A stretch of 64,000 bases of DNA from the NCBI GenBank assembly GCA_009823395.1, contig CM020509.1, positions 20,035,001-20,099,000 of the forward strand. Direction: 5' to 3'. Position 1 is the first letter of the stretch. The number at the start of each line of letters is the position of its first letter. Below, in pieces: positions 1-10,714 of this stretch. A program made the translations under genes and the position numbers. The stretch comes from Thamnaconus septentrionalis (taxonomy: Eukaryota; Chordata; Actinopteri; Tetraodontiformes; Monacanthidae). Below the pieces are notes generated by a model that was given only the letters and a program-made list of their open reading frames with translations, did no database searches and was not told where the DNA came from.

Positions 1-298
1 GTTGCATTTTTTAGGTCGGGGTGAAAAACTGAATGGCGGAAAGCAAAATCCCATGTTGACACTATAGGCATGTTAATGTTTTTTTTTTTTGTTGTTTTTT
101 TTGTGGGGGACCGGGGTGACATAACCACATAAAAACGCTCCATTAACTCTGAGAACAACAGCTGCATCTGATAAAAATGAAGCTTTTATCTTAAAAAAAT
201 GTGTGTTTTTCTTCCTCCGTCTCAACAATTCAGATTCTTTTCAAGCAGATTTTGTTTCCCCCCAGACAGTTCTGTGACTTTTGGGGGCCTATTAAAGT

Positions 299-530
299 TC
301 ATTCATTCATTCATCTTCCATACCCGCTTCTTCCTGAGCTCAGGGTCACGGGGGTCTGCTGGAGCTTCTGCCAGCTGTCATAGGGCGAAGGCAGGGCGAC
401 ACCCTGGACAAGTCGCCAGTTCATCACATAGAGACAACAAACAACCATTCACACTCACACGCACACCTACGGACAATTTAGAATGTTCAGTTGACCTCAC
501 ATGCATGTTAACCACCACATTTAATGTGTT
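299..530 (+). repeat. Teleost dispersed repeat copy A
   Basis: After a (CATT)n run this stretch carries CATACCCGCTTCTTCCTGAG, then GGGCGAAGGCAGGGCGACAC and CTGGACAAGTCGCCAGTTC, followed by a CACACTCACAC-type section and ACCTACGGACAATTTAGA. This arrangement is abundant in teleost genomes. I do not know the correct family name. A shorter copy is at 42797-42876, and a diverged copy in reverse orientation is at 45440-45624. Confidence 0.6.
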
Positions 531-709
531 TGAGACCTCACACATGATGATTAAAAAAAAATAATAAATCCGTTATTCAACGCGTGATTATTCCGTCCCA
601 CCTCAGATTCGGAATCGAGTCCTCCAAAGCGCGAAAAAACTTTGCATGATCAAATGCGATCAAACAAGAATGAAGAACAGCACCACACACACACCACAAC
701 ATGTTACAC

Positions 710-890
710 CAGGCATGGGCAAACTACGGCCCGCGGGCCACATCCGGCCCGCTGCGTGTCTCTGTCCGGCCCGCGTGAAGCCAGTCACAAATCCGAAACT
801 TTGCCGGCACGAAGCTTTGCGCGATAGCGAGCTCCGCCCCCCCCCGACGCTCCCCCGGTCAACGGAGAAAATGCCGGGACGGCGGGCTTG
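710..890 (+). mobile_element. hAT-like terminal fragment
   Basis: The sequence CAGGCATGGGCAAACTACGG followed by CCCGCGGGCCACATCCGGCC resembles the terminal end of hAT (Charlie/ZBED-type) elements. Only one end is recognised; no matching inverted end or target duplication is seen nearby, so this is a remnant with an uncertain right boundary. Confidence 0.5.
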
Positions 891-1406
891 GGACTCATGC
901 TAGCAGAGAAATAGAACTAACCACGCAAACTTTGTTGTCAAATGAAGCTATTGGCTAACGTTGTTAGCTTCACGATGCTAAAGCCTTAAAGCGCAACATT
1001 ATCCACACAAATCTGTCGGCCTCGTTTTTTTTTCATTTCACGCCTACTTCCTGCTCCCACGCGTCAGCTCCTCGCTTCTTGATTGGCTGCCTTCCGGTTC
1101 CATGTCACCATTTCGCCTGTCTACTGATGCGAGGCCGGAGCTCAGAGTAACTTGTGCAGAAGCAGCAGCAGCAGCAGCAGCAGCAGACGGAAGAGACACT
1201 TTGAAACACTTAGCGCAGCGCGCGTGTCACGCTTCACTTTTTAATTAGACCGGATGCAACAGCATGTTGTCTGTGTTGACGCAGCAGACGCTGCTGGTTT
1301 GTTGTGTACATGCGATAAAAACCACAGCTGGGATCAGACCGGTCCCAGTGGATCCGTCCCACTGTGGGGCTGAGCTGAACATCAGCTGACCAGCCAGCCA
1401 GCCAGC

Positions 1407-1443
<37 letters not shown>

Positions 1444-1554
1444 AGCAGCTGCCGACTGGAACTGTAAAGATCAATAGTGGTACTGTAGCTCTCACTCTCT
1501 CTCTATCTAGCTCTCTCTCTCTCACACACACAAACACACACACACACACAAAAA

Positions 1555-1585
<31 letters not shown>

Positions 1586-1690
1586 GGGAATAATGGTCTT
1601 AAGTCAATAACTCCACAGTGGCAACAGAAAGCTTCCACAGCAGTTTAAAGGCTTATTGCAGCGCCACGACTCTAAAACACACCATGTGCA

Positions 1691-1691
<1 letters not shown>

Positions 1692-1744
<53 letters not shown>
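1692..1744. repeat. (CA)n microsatellite
   Basis: Near-perfect CA dinucleotide tract of about 53 bases in intron 4 of aff2. A GT tract lies at 1411-1440 and a further CA tract at 1560-1585. Confidence 0.95.
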
Positions 1745-1746
<2 letters not shown>

Positions 1747-3070
1747 AATCACCGCGGCCTCACTGCAAGTGCACGAGGATGTTCCGAGCGTCGCAGTTGT
1801 TCCACATGATGTCATTTTTCAAAACAAAGAGGTAAGAATCCATCGCGCTGACTCACCCGGCAGGAATTTCTATTGGCCAGATAAACATTCACAGACATGA
1901 CAAAGACGGCGGAGCCTTCCGACCCTCCGCAGGTCAACGGGCCAAAGCCCCGAGATGTTCTGAGTCACCGCAAAGGGGAAGAACTGCGTGGACGCTTTTA
2001 GCAAAACTGGGCTTTCCTTGATAGCAGAAAAGGTTTTTCTGTGGTTAACGTGTGAGAAAACCATTTTTAAACTGCGCTAAAACTAAAATTAGCATTGGAT
2101 AAAATTCAAAAACAACTTTCTCAAATTTATAGGCTGATTTCAGGCGGTTTAGTTTTTGTGTTTTTTTTGAACAGTGCGATGCTTCAAACATTCGCTGGTT
2201 TGCTGAAGTAACTCTGACATTTCGCTAACGCCCGGCTGACGAGGCCTCGTCGAGACGTCGTAGCTGCTGTCGAGCCGAAGAAGAAGCCGAACTGCACGAC
2301 AGTTACCAAGCAAGTACAACTGACAGCGTTTCCTGAAAGTTCAAAAGCCCACTTTGAATTTGCTTCACATTTTATGGAACTTCTTTGGATTTGCAAGAGC
2401 GGCTGTTAGCCCGTAACTACTGGAGGGCAACGCTCAGCTAGCGACAAATCTGATTGGTCCCCTTGAACGCGTCGCGTTTTTCTAACAGTTTAAGCCCCAT
2501 TCATCCAGCACTTTCCGTCCCCATAACTACTGAGGAGACGAAGAAACCGTCTGGTTCAAGAACTTTGCGTCTGGCGTCTCGTTGTTCACTCGGCGGCTTT
2601 TTGTTCCGTATCGGGCGGCTCATCAAACCCGAAACCCCCAGACAGACGCGCAAACGCCATGTGTTTGTAATCAGTCGCTCATTGTCTCCCTTCTTTGTCC
2701 ACCTGCGACCAAGCGAGCGCCGGCCCCTTCCCCACTCCTGCCTCATCAGCCTCTCGCTGGAATACCGAAGAAGAAGGAGAAGACGAAGAAGGAGGAGAAG
2801 AAGAAGAAGAAGAAGAAGAAGACATGAGGACTGAATGGAGGAGAAGCGATAACAGAGTGCGAGCGGCTGTTTGGGTGAAACAAAGCTACGGAAAAAAAAA
2901 AAAGCCCTCGCGGCCACAAACGTTCTGACTTCTCCTCAACGAAAAAAAAAAGTGAAGCGACGGAAGTGAAAGTGATTTTTAATTCCATTCTTTGCCTCCT
3001 CCGTCTCCCCCGTCTCAGTGCCATATGCTCAAAGCTTCATCTCGGGCTCATTTGCTAGTGCTACTGCAAA

Positions 3071-3108
<38 letters not shown>

Positions 3109-3179
3109 TCAAGCTCTATCAAAGCACAGGAACAGCTGGCTGGCTTGATATGGATGACTGCTTGCCTGTCAACCACTTT

Positions 3180-3307
<128 letters not shown>

Positions 3308-4291
3308 GTGTCGTGTCGTCACATTCGATGCTGCAGCTGAGAAACCCGCATGCAAAAAAAAAAAAAGGCAAAGATGAACGAATCACTCAATGAGTCAAAC
3401 CCCCCACCTTCAATTCAATTACATCTCTCGAGCCAGAAACACTCTTTGCACAATTCATTTTTGATCTAATTAGAATCAGGTGATTGATATTGCGGTGGTG
3501 GTGGTGGGGGGGCATGTTTGAAAATTAAAGGTCCCATTGAATCCGGTCCGAGCCAATTGACTACTCAGTTGTAACAACGTTTGCCTCACCAGTCTGTCGG
3601 TGCACGCTGTACCAATTAAACACAATCAGTGAGCGCCAGCAGGAAGGTCCTAGGCAGCTGCAGCTAGAGAGCTAAACGTGCTACTTCCTTGTCGTACGCG
3701 CTCGTCTTGCGGATCATCAGTAGTTGTCCAAACAACTTTTTTTTCTTCCAGCTGCGCTCCATGCACTGAGCCATTCCAGAAACACGACATCTAAACTGAT
3801 TTTTATATTTCCTGCTGTTCTGTTTTGGATTAGCAATCCATCCGCTAGCTACGACCGCTTTTGCTTCTAAATAGTTTCGATTGAAAGCGACAACAAAGTA
3901 GCCAATGAGCAAAAATATGAAGGAAAAAAAAAATGTCAATGTTTTTCAGTGACCGTGCTGACTTCCACTCACGTGATGCAGCCAAGATGTTAGCCAAAGG
4001 TTAAAACGTAATTGCGCCGTTACTACGCAACTAAGTGTAGCAACATGTTGAAAGTTTAGCTGACTTCCAAGAGAGAAAACATTGATGAAGGTCATTTTAA
4101 ATTCAAAATATTTTTCAACTCACGCGCAAAAAACTGTTTGTAATTAAGCATTATTAAATGACATAACAATGGTTATTATAAACTATAACTATATATAGCA
4201 TAATTATGAGATATATTCATCAAAAAAATAACTATTATTGTGTTGTTGTTCCACATTAAGATACTTTAAAAAATATGCTTTATTTTCTTAC

Positions 4292-4725
4292 CTCCCCAGC
4301 GTGGGCCAGACTCAGTTTTGGCAGCTTGTTCTTCACATTCCCAGAGTTCCCAGCGTAACTCTGACTGTTATTGTTAAATCCCTCGGCGGCCACTAGGGGG
4401 GGTTTCAGCTGCGGGGAGTCGCTGGGCGCCTGGTCCTGGCCGTCCATCGGTCGGACGTACGCCGTGGGCTTCTGCTGCACGGCGCCGGGCTTCCCCGGCG
4501 GGAAGGTGGGCGTGGTCAGTCCGGAGGTGGGCGTGGTCAGCCCGGGGGTGGGCGTGGTCAGGACCGACGTGGAAGCCAACGGCGAGGAGGACACGGAGAG
4601 GTGGGAGCCTGGCTCGTTTTCAAACGGCGAGGACTTGAAGTGTCCGCCGCCGCCGCCATCGGCGCCGCAGGAAGACTTGAAGTGGGCGCCGGCGTCCACG
4701 GCAGAGCATCGGAAATTGACCCCGT
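4292..4725 (-). CDS. aff2: aff2 coding exon 4 (conserved [17 protein letters not shown] block)
   Basis: This 434-base exon encodes residues 291-435. The acceptor is CTCCCTCCCCAG (4726-4737) and the donor GTAAG (4287-4291). The block [17 protein letters not shown] (about residues 375-391) is a hallmark of the AF4/FMR2 family, and the following [14 protein letters not shown] parallels the AFF2-specific KLPKF region. Upstream lies a serine/threonine/proline-rich stretch with a sevenfold-residue repeat ([21 protein letters not shown], about residues 347-367) encoded by three 21-bp units at 4505-4563. It ends in phase 0. The next exon, expected to carry the EMTHSW motif, is not visible in positions 1-4286, so it lies beyond the left edge. 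Confidence 0.95.
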
Positions 4726-5315
4726 CTGGGGAGGGAGAAAAGCAAAAAAGAAATCAGGAGAAACTAACAGCTGTTACTGCAGAACCCGACTCTGCAGTAG
4801 CGGGTCGTCAGGGCGGGAGGGATGTCGGGAGCAAATCCCAATCAAAGCTAACGGTCACGCGTCGCTCCGAGGTTCGGAAATCAACCCAATGAGGTGCAGC
4901 CATAGATTTTTAATAAATCCCCTCCCAAAAGGCAACGGCGTCCCACTTGGAATAAGATTATTCACGGAGACTCCAAAGACAGCGGCAAGAAAGTAGGATG
5001 ATTTTCTATTAGCATCAAAACAATAGCCGAGATTTTGTTGTTTTCCGTGTGAATGAAGATTAAACGAGGAGAAAAGTGTGAGCGGAGGCTGGGATGAAGT
5101 GAAGAACGAGCCAGCTGCGACGGCTCAAAGCAGCGACAGACCGTTACTTCATGAACCCCAATAGACATATTCTAACCACGCGTTTGTTTTTTCCAACGTC
5201 CGTGATGAAAATGCATTTCTGACGATAATTAATGACAGTAATAGCAAAGCTTTCTTACAAGATACCTCAGATTTGCCGACCTGCCGCTGCACAAACTTGC
5301 TGAAAGACAGACCTA

Positions 5316-6452
5316 GGGCCAGATCCACAAAAAATCGTGGCGACTTTGCGGCCGTAATCTCCGCCACCTTTTTTTTTATTGTGTTATCTATTTTACAGTT
5401 ACCGCCCCCTGATGTAATTTGTGGCTGTTTAGTGGCTGATGTGATCGAGAAAGCGCAGGTTTCTAGTGTAAGCCTTCTTAATAAATAAATGAATACATAT
5501 ATTTATTGTATGTATATGATAAAATGTGTGTATGTGTATATAATATATTTTTTCTTTATACACACACCTCATCATCAGAGTGAGCCCAAACTCTCTGTGG
5601 ATCCGGCGCTGTTTCCAATGAGACGTATTTTCATAGAAGTTAGGACTTCACGATTTTGGGGAAAAAAAAAAAAAAGAGAATCACTATTTATTTTTGTTTT
5701 GAATTGAGATCACGATTCTCTCACGACTTTCTTTCAAAGCAAATATTTCTTACACTTTTTGAAAAACAGTTGCGGGGCGGCACTGTGTAGCGCTTGTCTT
5801 GTGTGTTGATCCTCTTCCTAGATCCATGGCTTTGTACGGTGTTGATCGGAGCCATACGGTGTTGCCAACTTTCGCTCAGAAAAATAAAGAAGGCCAACTG
5901 CAGTGGTCATGACCTTCATAGGCCAGCGTCTCGCCGGTAGTGGTAAATCAAAACTTTAAAAAAAAGGGTTTCAGCAAAGTATATGGTTCTCATGGTTTGA
6001 ACTGCTTTGTTCCCAATAGGCATTGGAAATTAGCCGAATGCTTAAATTGTATTGAAATCTTTTAATTCGTGCAGTTGTCCCCCCGAATGAAAATGTTTAG
6101 GGGAAATTAGGAGCGCTTGTTTTCTTGCGGCTGATGTTCCGATGGAAAAAATGTGCCAGAATCGTCACCATTTAGAAATGAGATAGCTGTGCGTCTGAAT
6201 CAAGATCGCGATTATTTTCTTTTTTACGATAAATTGTGCAGCCCTAATAGAAGGGCTGTCATTTTGTGCAAAATGACTAATTTAAATATCTACAAATGAG
6301 TCTGGTGCAGTCCTGCCCCTACCTGCGCTTTGGCACATTGTCTCCGCTTTTCACGTTTACGTCCGCTCTGTGGATAAGATGCACTGTTGTTGGCGCTATT
6401 TGCACGGATTCTCTGGCGTAAAAGCCGGGCAAACAATTTGTGGATCTGGCCC
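5316..6452. mobile_element. TIR DNA transposon remnant, copy 1 (interrupted)
   Basis: Perfect 16-bp terminal inverted repeats bound this element: GGGCCAGATCCACAAA at 5316-5331 and TTTGTGGATCTGGCCC at 6437-6452. It has no coding capacity. The interior matches a second copy near 46949-47393 on both sides of the hAT insertion at 5641-6246, for example TTTTACAGTTACCGCC and GTTTAGTGGCTGAT. Without the hAT it would be about 520 bp, a typical MITE size. No clear target-site duplication is visible, so the superfamily (perhaps PIF/Harbinger) is unresolved. Confidence 0.75.
5641..6246. mobile_element. hAT-type MITE nested in the TIR element
   Basis: This 606-bp non-autonomous element has ends TAGGACTTCACGATTT and, inverted, TAGGGCTGCACAATTT (13 of 16 match). 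The flanks ATAGAAGT (5633-5640) and ATAGAAGG (6247-6254) form an 8-bp target duplication with one mismatch, the hAT signature. The related copy at 46949-47393 preserves an unoccupied version of the insertion site (TAGAAGTGGGTGTCC near 47190), which confirms the boundaries. There is no transposase frame. Confidence 0.82.
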
Positions 6453-6981
6453 GATGTGTCCTGAATTTGTCAACAAAACTACCCAGAAATGAGAAAAAAA
6501 AGAAATCCCTCATCCTTTAAATATTTAGTATGTTTCTCTTTTTAGTACCCTTTGTGGTGTCACACAGGGCAAAGCAAAATTTTGGAAATTCTGACAGTGT
6601 CGGGAAATGTACAACGACGGAAATTCGCCCAACAATTGCTAACCAACCGAGACAAATGCAGTGCTGAGTGATGATAGATCGATGATAGATGGATAGATAG
6701 ATTGATAGATATTGTAATAATCATCTCAAGTACGTGTTTTTACTCATGCAGTGGTTGTTTGTGTCAATGAATATCAGTAACTACAGTAAAGCTAGCGTTA
6801 AACACACATCGTACATGCTAATTAGGAGCAGCAAGTAGAAGTGCAGTAGAAATCTTTGCAAAATAGAGTTGCCAAGTTCTCATTTTTGTTTTGCTGGTGG
6901 TGATTTTTGTGCAGTTTTGTTGTTGCTTGCCTTTTCGAACACTTTTCTTTTTTTTTTTTTTTTTTTTTGCCGTGGACTCAC

Positions 6982-7678
6982 CTGGTAGTGGGAGGGCTTT
7001 GGAAGAGTGGGAGGAGTGCCTTCTTCGAGAAGCGGAAGAGGAAGATGATGAAGATGATGATGAGGAGGAGGAGGCGGATGGACTGGAATCGCCCTTCAGG
7101 CCCAGTTCGTCTTTGAGGGAGCTGAAAAGTTCTTCATGCCTCTGTTCCTCCGACAGAGAAATCTTCCCTCTTCCGGCCGGAGCCGCTGAGCCCTGGCCCT
7201 GCTGCCCGCCCTGCCCCAGGCCCAGGACGGGGCCTGTTCCTGGGCCGCCGGGTCCGTGGCTCGCCCTGGACCAGTCCATGGAGCCGCGAGACTTCTTCAC
7301 ACTCACGGCGGTGGAAGGAGGCGGCGGTACGGCGGCCGGCAGAGAGGAGGACCCACTTCCTGTCCTCTTGTTGACTCCTCCGCCTCCCCCTTCGGCCCCG
7401 CCCCCCGCCGACTCCCCTCCTCCTCCTCCTCCTCCTCCTCCTCCACCTCCTCCAACTCCCCCAACCCTGAGGGCGTCGCCGAAGAGCTGCGACTCCAGCG
7501 AGGTCCTGTCGGCGGTGGAGGTGGAGGCGGAGGTGGCAGCGGGCGTCTGCAGGCTGTTGCCCTTGGGGACGCCCACTAGGTGGCTCTGGTTGGAGTGGCT
7601 GGTCAGAAGGTCCTTCATCTCCTCGTAGGAGCCCAGCGTGTTCTGGACGCGGCTGGCCAGGGCGTCACCCTTGTTGGT
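6982..7678 (-). CDS. aff2: aff2 coding exon 3 (N-homology domain end and low-complexity region)
   Basis: This large 697-base exon encodes residues 59-291. It begins [16 protein letters not shown] and continues with [13 protein letters not shown] and HLVGVPK, which match AFF2 more closely than AFF1, AFF3 or AFF4; this is the main reason for naming the paralogue. The acceptor is TTTGCTGCAG (7679-7688), the donor GTGAGT (6976-6981); the exon enters in phase 0 and leaves with one extra base. The middle is low complexity: a glycine run near residues 129-160, a proline cluster, and a serine run near residues 265-280 followed by a basic [10 protein letters not shown] patch. The glycine and serine runs come from CCT/CTC- and GAT/GAG-type triplet repeats and have no obvious counterpart in mammalian AFF2. 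A T-rich tract (6949-6968) lies just inside intron 3. Confidence 0.94.
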
Positions 7679-7757
7679 CTGCAGCAAATGGAAAGACAGG
7701 ATGGAGGAGGAGGAGACGTTATCGAAACCTTCCACTGGTTCCATTTGCCTTTTTGGT

Positions 7758-7892
7758 GATAGATAGATAGATAGATAGACAGATAGATAGATAGATAGAT
7801 GGATAGATGGATACATAGATAGATAGATAGATAGACAGATAGACAGATAGATACATAGATAGATACATAGATAGATAGATACATAGATAGAC
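7758..7892. repeat. (GATA)n tract at the LINE 3' side
   Basis: GATA-type tetranucleotide array with GACA, GATG and GATACATA variants. It begins 80 bp upstream of the aff2 exon 3 acceptor (gene strand) and directly follows the 3' end of the minus-strand LINE, where it reads as (TATC)n. Confidence 0.95.
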
Positions 7893-8019
7893 TTTTAAAT
7901 ACACTTTATTTTACACATCCTGGCAAACAAGGTTTACGTATTAATTGGAAAAAAGAGATTATTCTTAGATGAAAATAATTTACAAAGTGTGATAAAAGCA
8001 CATTTGGGTACCAAAAAAC

Positions 8020-9204
8020 CTACACTTTAAGAACTAAGAAGCCATTATTATCAACAGAACACAGAACATTATTTATAGCCCACACCTCCACAAAACCAGC
8101 AAGGTCATTCATTAGCCTGTAGTAGGTATGCTCCACCCTTAGTCTGCAGGACACCAGGCCCCTGAAACAGAGGACTGGGTCCGTCCAGCCAGTTGCCAGC
8201 ATTCGATTCTTGCGGCTCTTCCAAATGGCCATTTTCACATTTGCAAAAATAAAATTAATTAAAACAATGATTGGTCTCTTCCTGCGAGTATACTTGGGGC
8301 CGAAGATAAAACGTGGGATTGTAAAAGTCTCCCCCAAACCCTTAACCAAATATTCAACAAAACTAAACAATTCCCCTAGCCTTGGGCAGGTGAGCACCAG
8401 ATGCTCCAAGGTTTCAGGTACTGAACAGAAAAGACACCCCTCCCCAGTGCTAGGATCAAAGTGAGCTCTGTACTTGTTTGTAGCTATTATTCCATGTATA
8501 ACCCTCCATTGGAAGTCTGCCATCCTTTTTTCTACGGGTGGCTTATACAGGACCCGCCAGCCATCATTCGGGGAAGAGTCTGAGTCACAAATGTCTTTCC
8601 ATTTGGATTCTCCCATTCTGGAAATCGAGCCGACGTTCCTTGCAAACAAGCAGATGTAGTACAGTTGTTTTCCTTGTATGATGCTGAGTTTTGCAGGCAT
8701 CTGTTTCTTCAGTTGGAGGAGGCCTCCCACGGATGTCACTGGTTCCTCCACTGCAGGACCCACTGAGAGGCATGGGAAGGTGTAGTCCAGACCCCTGCTC
8801 CAGCAGTCAGCATTCGCTCGGTCTTGAGCGAATGCCCGAAGGGGCCTTGATAAAGAGGTCCACATCCTCTCGACAATCCCATTTAAAAACCTCCTGGATG
8901 TTACTGTGGTCACATTTGCAAGTTCTTCTATTGACAGCCTAGCGATGTGTCCCAGTTTTGTAATTCCTGCTCGTGTTAGTCGATTCCGCAGTGTGGATGA
9001 GGAGAAGGTGTGGGCAGATAAAAAGGCATTGTCAAACAATGGCTCCTCGAAAATCCACATCCCAGGTGGGGGATCTGTGCACCCCTTCCCCCATTCATGT
9101 TTAAAGAAGATATTTTTTAAAATATCCATAGAGAAAAGAGTTAAAAGGGTAAAAGAGACAAGATATAAAAGCCAGTTAAGAGACACCAAGTGAAAAACTG
9201 CCAT
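8020..9204 (-). pseudogene. LINE ORF2 C-terminal remnant with RT-type zinc-binding domain
   Basis: An open frame of 394 residues corresponds only to the portion of ORF2 downstream of the reverse transcriptase. Residues 48-125 (GMWIFEEPLF, LTRAGITKLGHIA) resemble the linker that follows RT in Tx1 elements. Residues 222-275 hold a zf-RVT-like domain with RMADFQWRVIHG, then CLFC, H268 and C273. No YADD-type RT motif or endonuclease motif is present. The frame is intact to its natural-looking end, so the deletion that removed the upstream part may be fairly young, or the frame persisted by chance. Confidence 0.85.
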
Positions 9205-9213
9205 ACTAAAAAA

Positions 9214-10493
9214 CTAAGATTTTAACAGGTTTGCTTTACTAGAAATCTTTTTAACTTTTAACCTTTTCCTAAGAGAAGCCACATGTTTAGCCAGTCGATA
9301 TCTCTTCCTTTCATCCAGTTCATCAACCCCCGCCATTTTCTGGTGGGTGCTGACGGACTGGATGAACTTGACAATGTCCGGGAAGTAATCGGTGACTTCC
9401 ACGGACTTGCCAAAGGTTTAGTCTAAAAAGTCAGTGACTTCCTGGAGGGAGTACACGTCAGATTTTTGGCTGGCGCTGTCTGCCACTGAGGCGGAGTCAG
9501 AGTCATTATCTCTCGTGTGTCGTTAGCCGTCATGCTAACCGTGCAGTCACTCGCTCCTTCACTCAGTTCGCTGTCACTATTAAAAACCGATGCGTTTTCG
9601 CCGTCTGATCTGGTCGATCTCTTTTTCTTCATTTCCCTCTTTTTGATGGCACTGGGTGCAGGCGCTACATCCTGCAATGGCACGGGTGTAGCCGCACACA
9701 GAGGCACCGGTACAGTCTCTTCAGGACTTACAACACTAGCTTCTCCCCCCCCCAACCCCTCTACCTCTGCTGCACGCTTCGCAGCAGATGATGAAGCTGC
9801 GGCGGTCATTAGCGCGCCAGCATAGCTTAGCTGTGCCGGTTTTGGTGGGGCGCCGGCGGGTACAGCGTCGGCCCCCGCACTCCCCTCCACCGGACCAGGG
9901 AGCGTTACCGCCGGTCTGTGCGGACACGCCACCCTTTTATGTCCGACATCCCCACACTCAAAACATTTCAGATTCCCTGAGTTTGCATAGACCATGTAGT
10001 AAGCATCCCCATGTTTTACTCGGAAAGAAATGTCTAGGGTCGGCGTGTCGAGGTACATGAACACCTGTCTGCGGAGAGATTGAACGTGCTGGAGCATCTC
10101 GTTCTTACAGCCCAAAGTGACGTTTTTAAAACCGCTCGCAAACTTACCGTAGCGCCGCAACTCTCTCTCCAACGCCTCGTTCGGGATGAACGGAGGTACG
10201 GCGCTTACGGTGATGCGGGTTGATGGTACTGCCAGCGGGGACACCTGGATGAACTCCCCGCCCAAAGTTAGTCCCTCACCGACCAGTGCCTTGTTCATAC
10301 GGGATGCGTATGAGATGTTGGCGTGCCCCACCTGCTCCCCGATCGCCAGTAGAACTTGTTCCACGGAGGAGCTCGGTGGGGACGCAACGCGGACGCCGTT
10401 CCTCAGTGAGAGAGGCGACGCCGCAGAGGGCGAAGCCATCTTGGCCACGAGGCTGCCGCGACGTCCGGCGACAAACAAAACAAAAAAAGACAC
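9214..10493 (-). pseudogene. LINE ORF1 (CCHC gag-like), broken
   Basis: The first open part (10493 to 9423) encodes 356 residues. The section around residues 35-120 (LRNGVRV, GEQVG, PPFIPNEALERELRRYGKF) and the knuckle CFECGDVGHKRVAC (residues 177-190; C-x2-C-x4-H-x4-C) mark it as the ORF1 RNA-binding protein of Tx1-type LINEs. The open frame shifts near 9500-9525: the familiar C-terminal section, with SLQEVTDFLD and GKSVEVTDYFPD, continues in another frame and itself carries a TAA at 9418-9420. The final part runs to 9214. The segment around residues 66-80 also looks short compared with relatives I remember. The gene is not functional. Confidence 0.85.
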
Positions 10494-10647
10494 AAAACTA
10501 AACTAAGAAAAAATACAAGACTACACTCACACAATCAAAAACTATTAACAAACAATTCTAAAGTGCTTAGTATGAAAAAAAAGTTAGAAAAAACACCGAA
10601 GTTTTTAGATCACCTATCCGCCACCGAGAGACACGTCCGCCACCAGG

Positions 10648-10714
10648 TAGATAGATAGATAGATACATACACAGACAGACAGACAGACAGATAGATAGAT
10701 AGATAGATAGATAG
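10648..10714. repeat. (GATA)n/(GACA)n tract at the LINE 5' side
   Basis: GATA array with a central GACA block, directly upstream (gene strand) of the LINE 5' end. It also forms the tail of the element that begins at 10715. Confidence 0.95.

Larger units (their letters stand above)
4726..6981 (-). other. aff2: aff2 intron 3
   Basis: This 2.26-kb intron is half occupied by a nested transposon pair (5316-6452). The rest is unremarkable: AT-rich sequence, a degenerate GATA run near 6672-6712 and a T-rich tract at 6949-6968 next to the exon 3 donor. No other exon is seen. Confidence 0.85.
7893..10647 (-). mobile_element. Tx1/L1-like LINE, internally deleted
   Basis: The element lies on the minus strand. 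It has a gag-like ORF1 with a CCHC knuckle (9214-10493), then a C-terminal ORF2 remnant with a reverse-transcriptase-type zinc-binding domain (8020-9204), then a short AT-rich 3' region with AATAAA (about 7905-7910 inverted) before a (TATC)n array. The endonuclease and reverse transcriptase that should lie between ORF1 and the ORF2 C-terminus are absent, so roughly 2.5-3 kb is missing. The ORF1 and ORF2 peptides resemble fish Tx1-clade elements. Both ends touch GATA microsatellite. It is transcribed in the same direction as aff2. Confidence 0.85.

Noticed and set aside
6891..7628. 245-residue plus-strand open frame with Pro and acidic runs
   Set aside because: It is the antisense shadow of aff2 exon 3.
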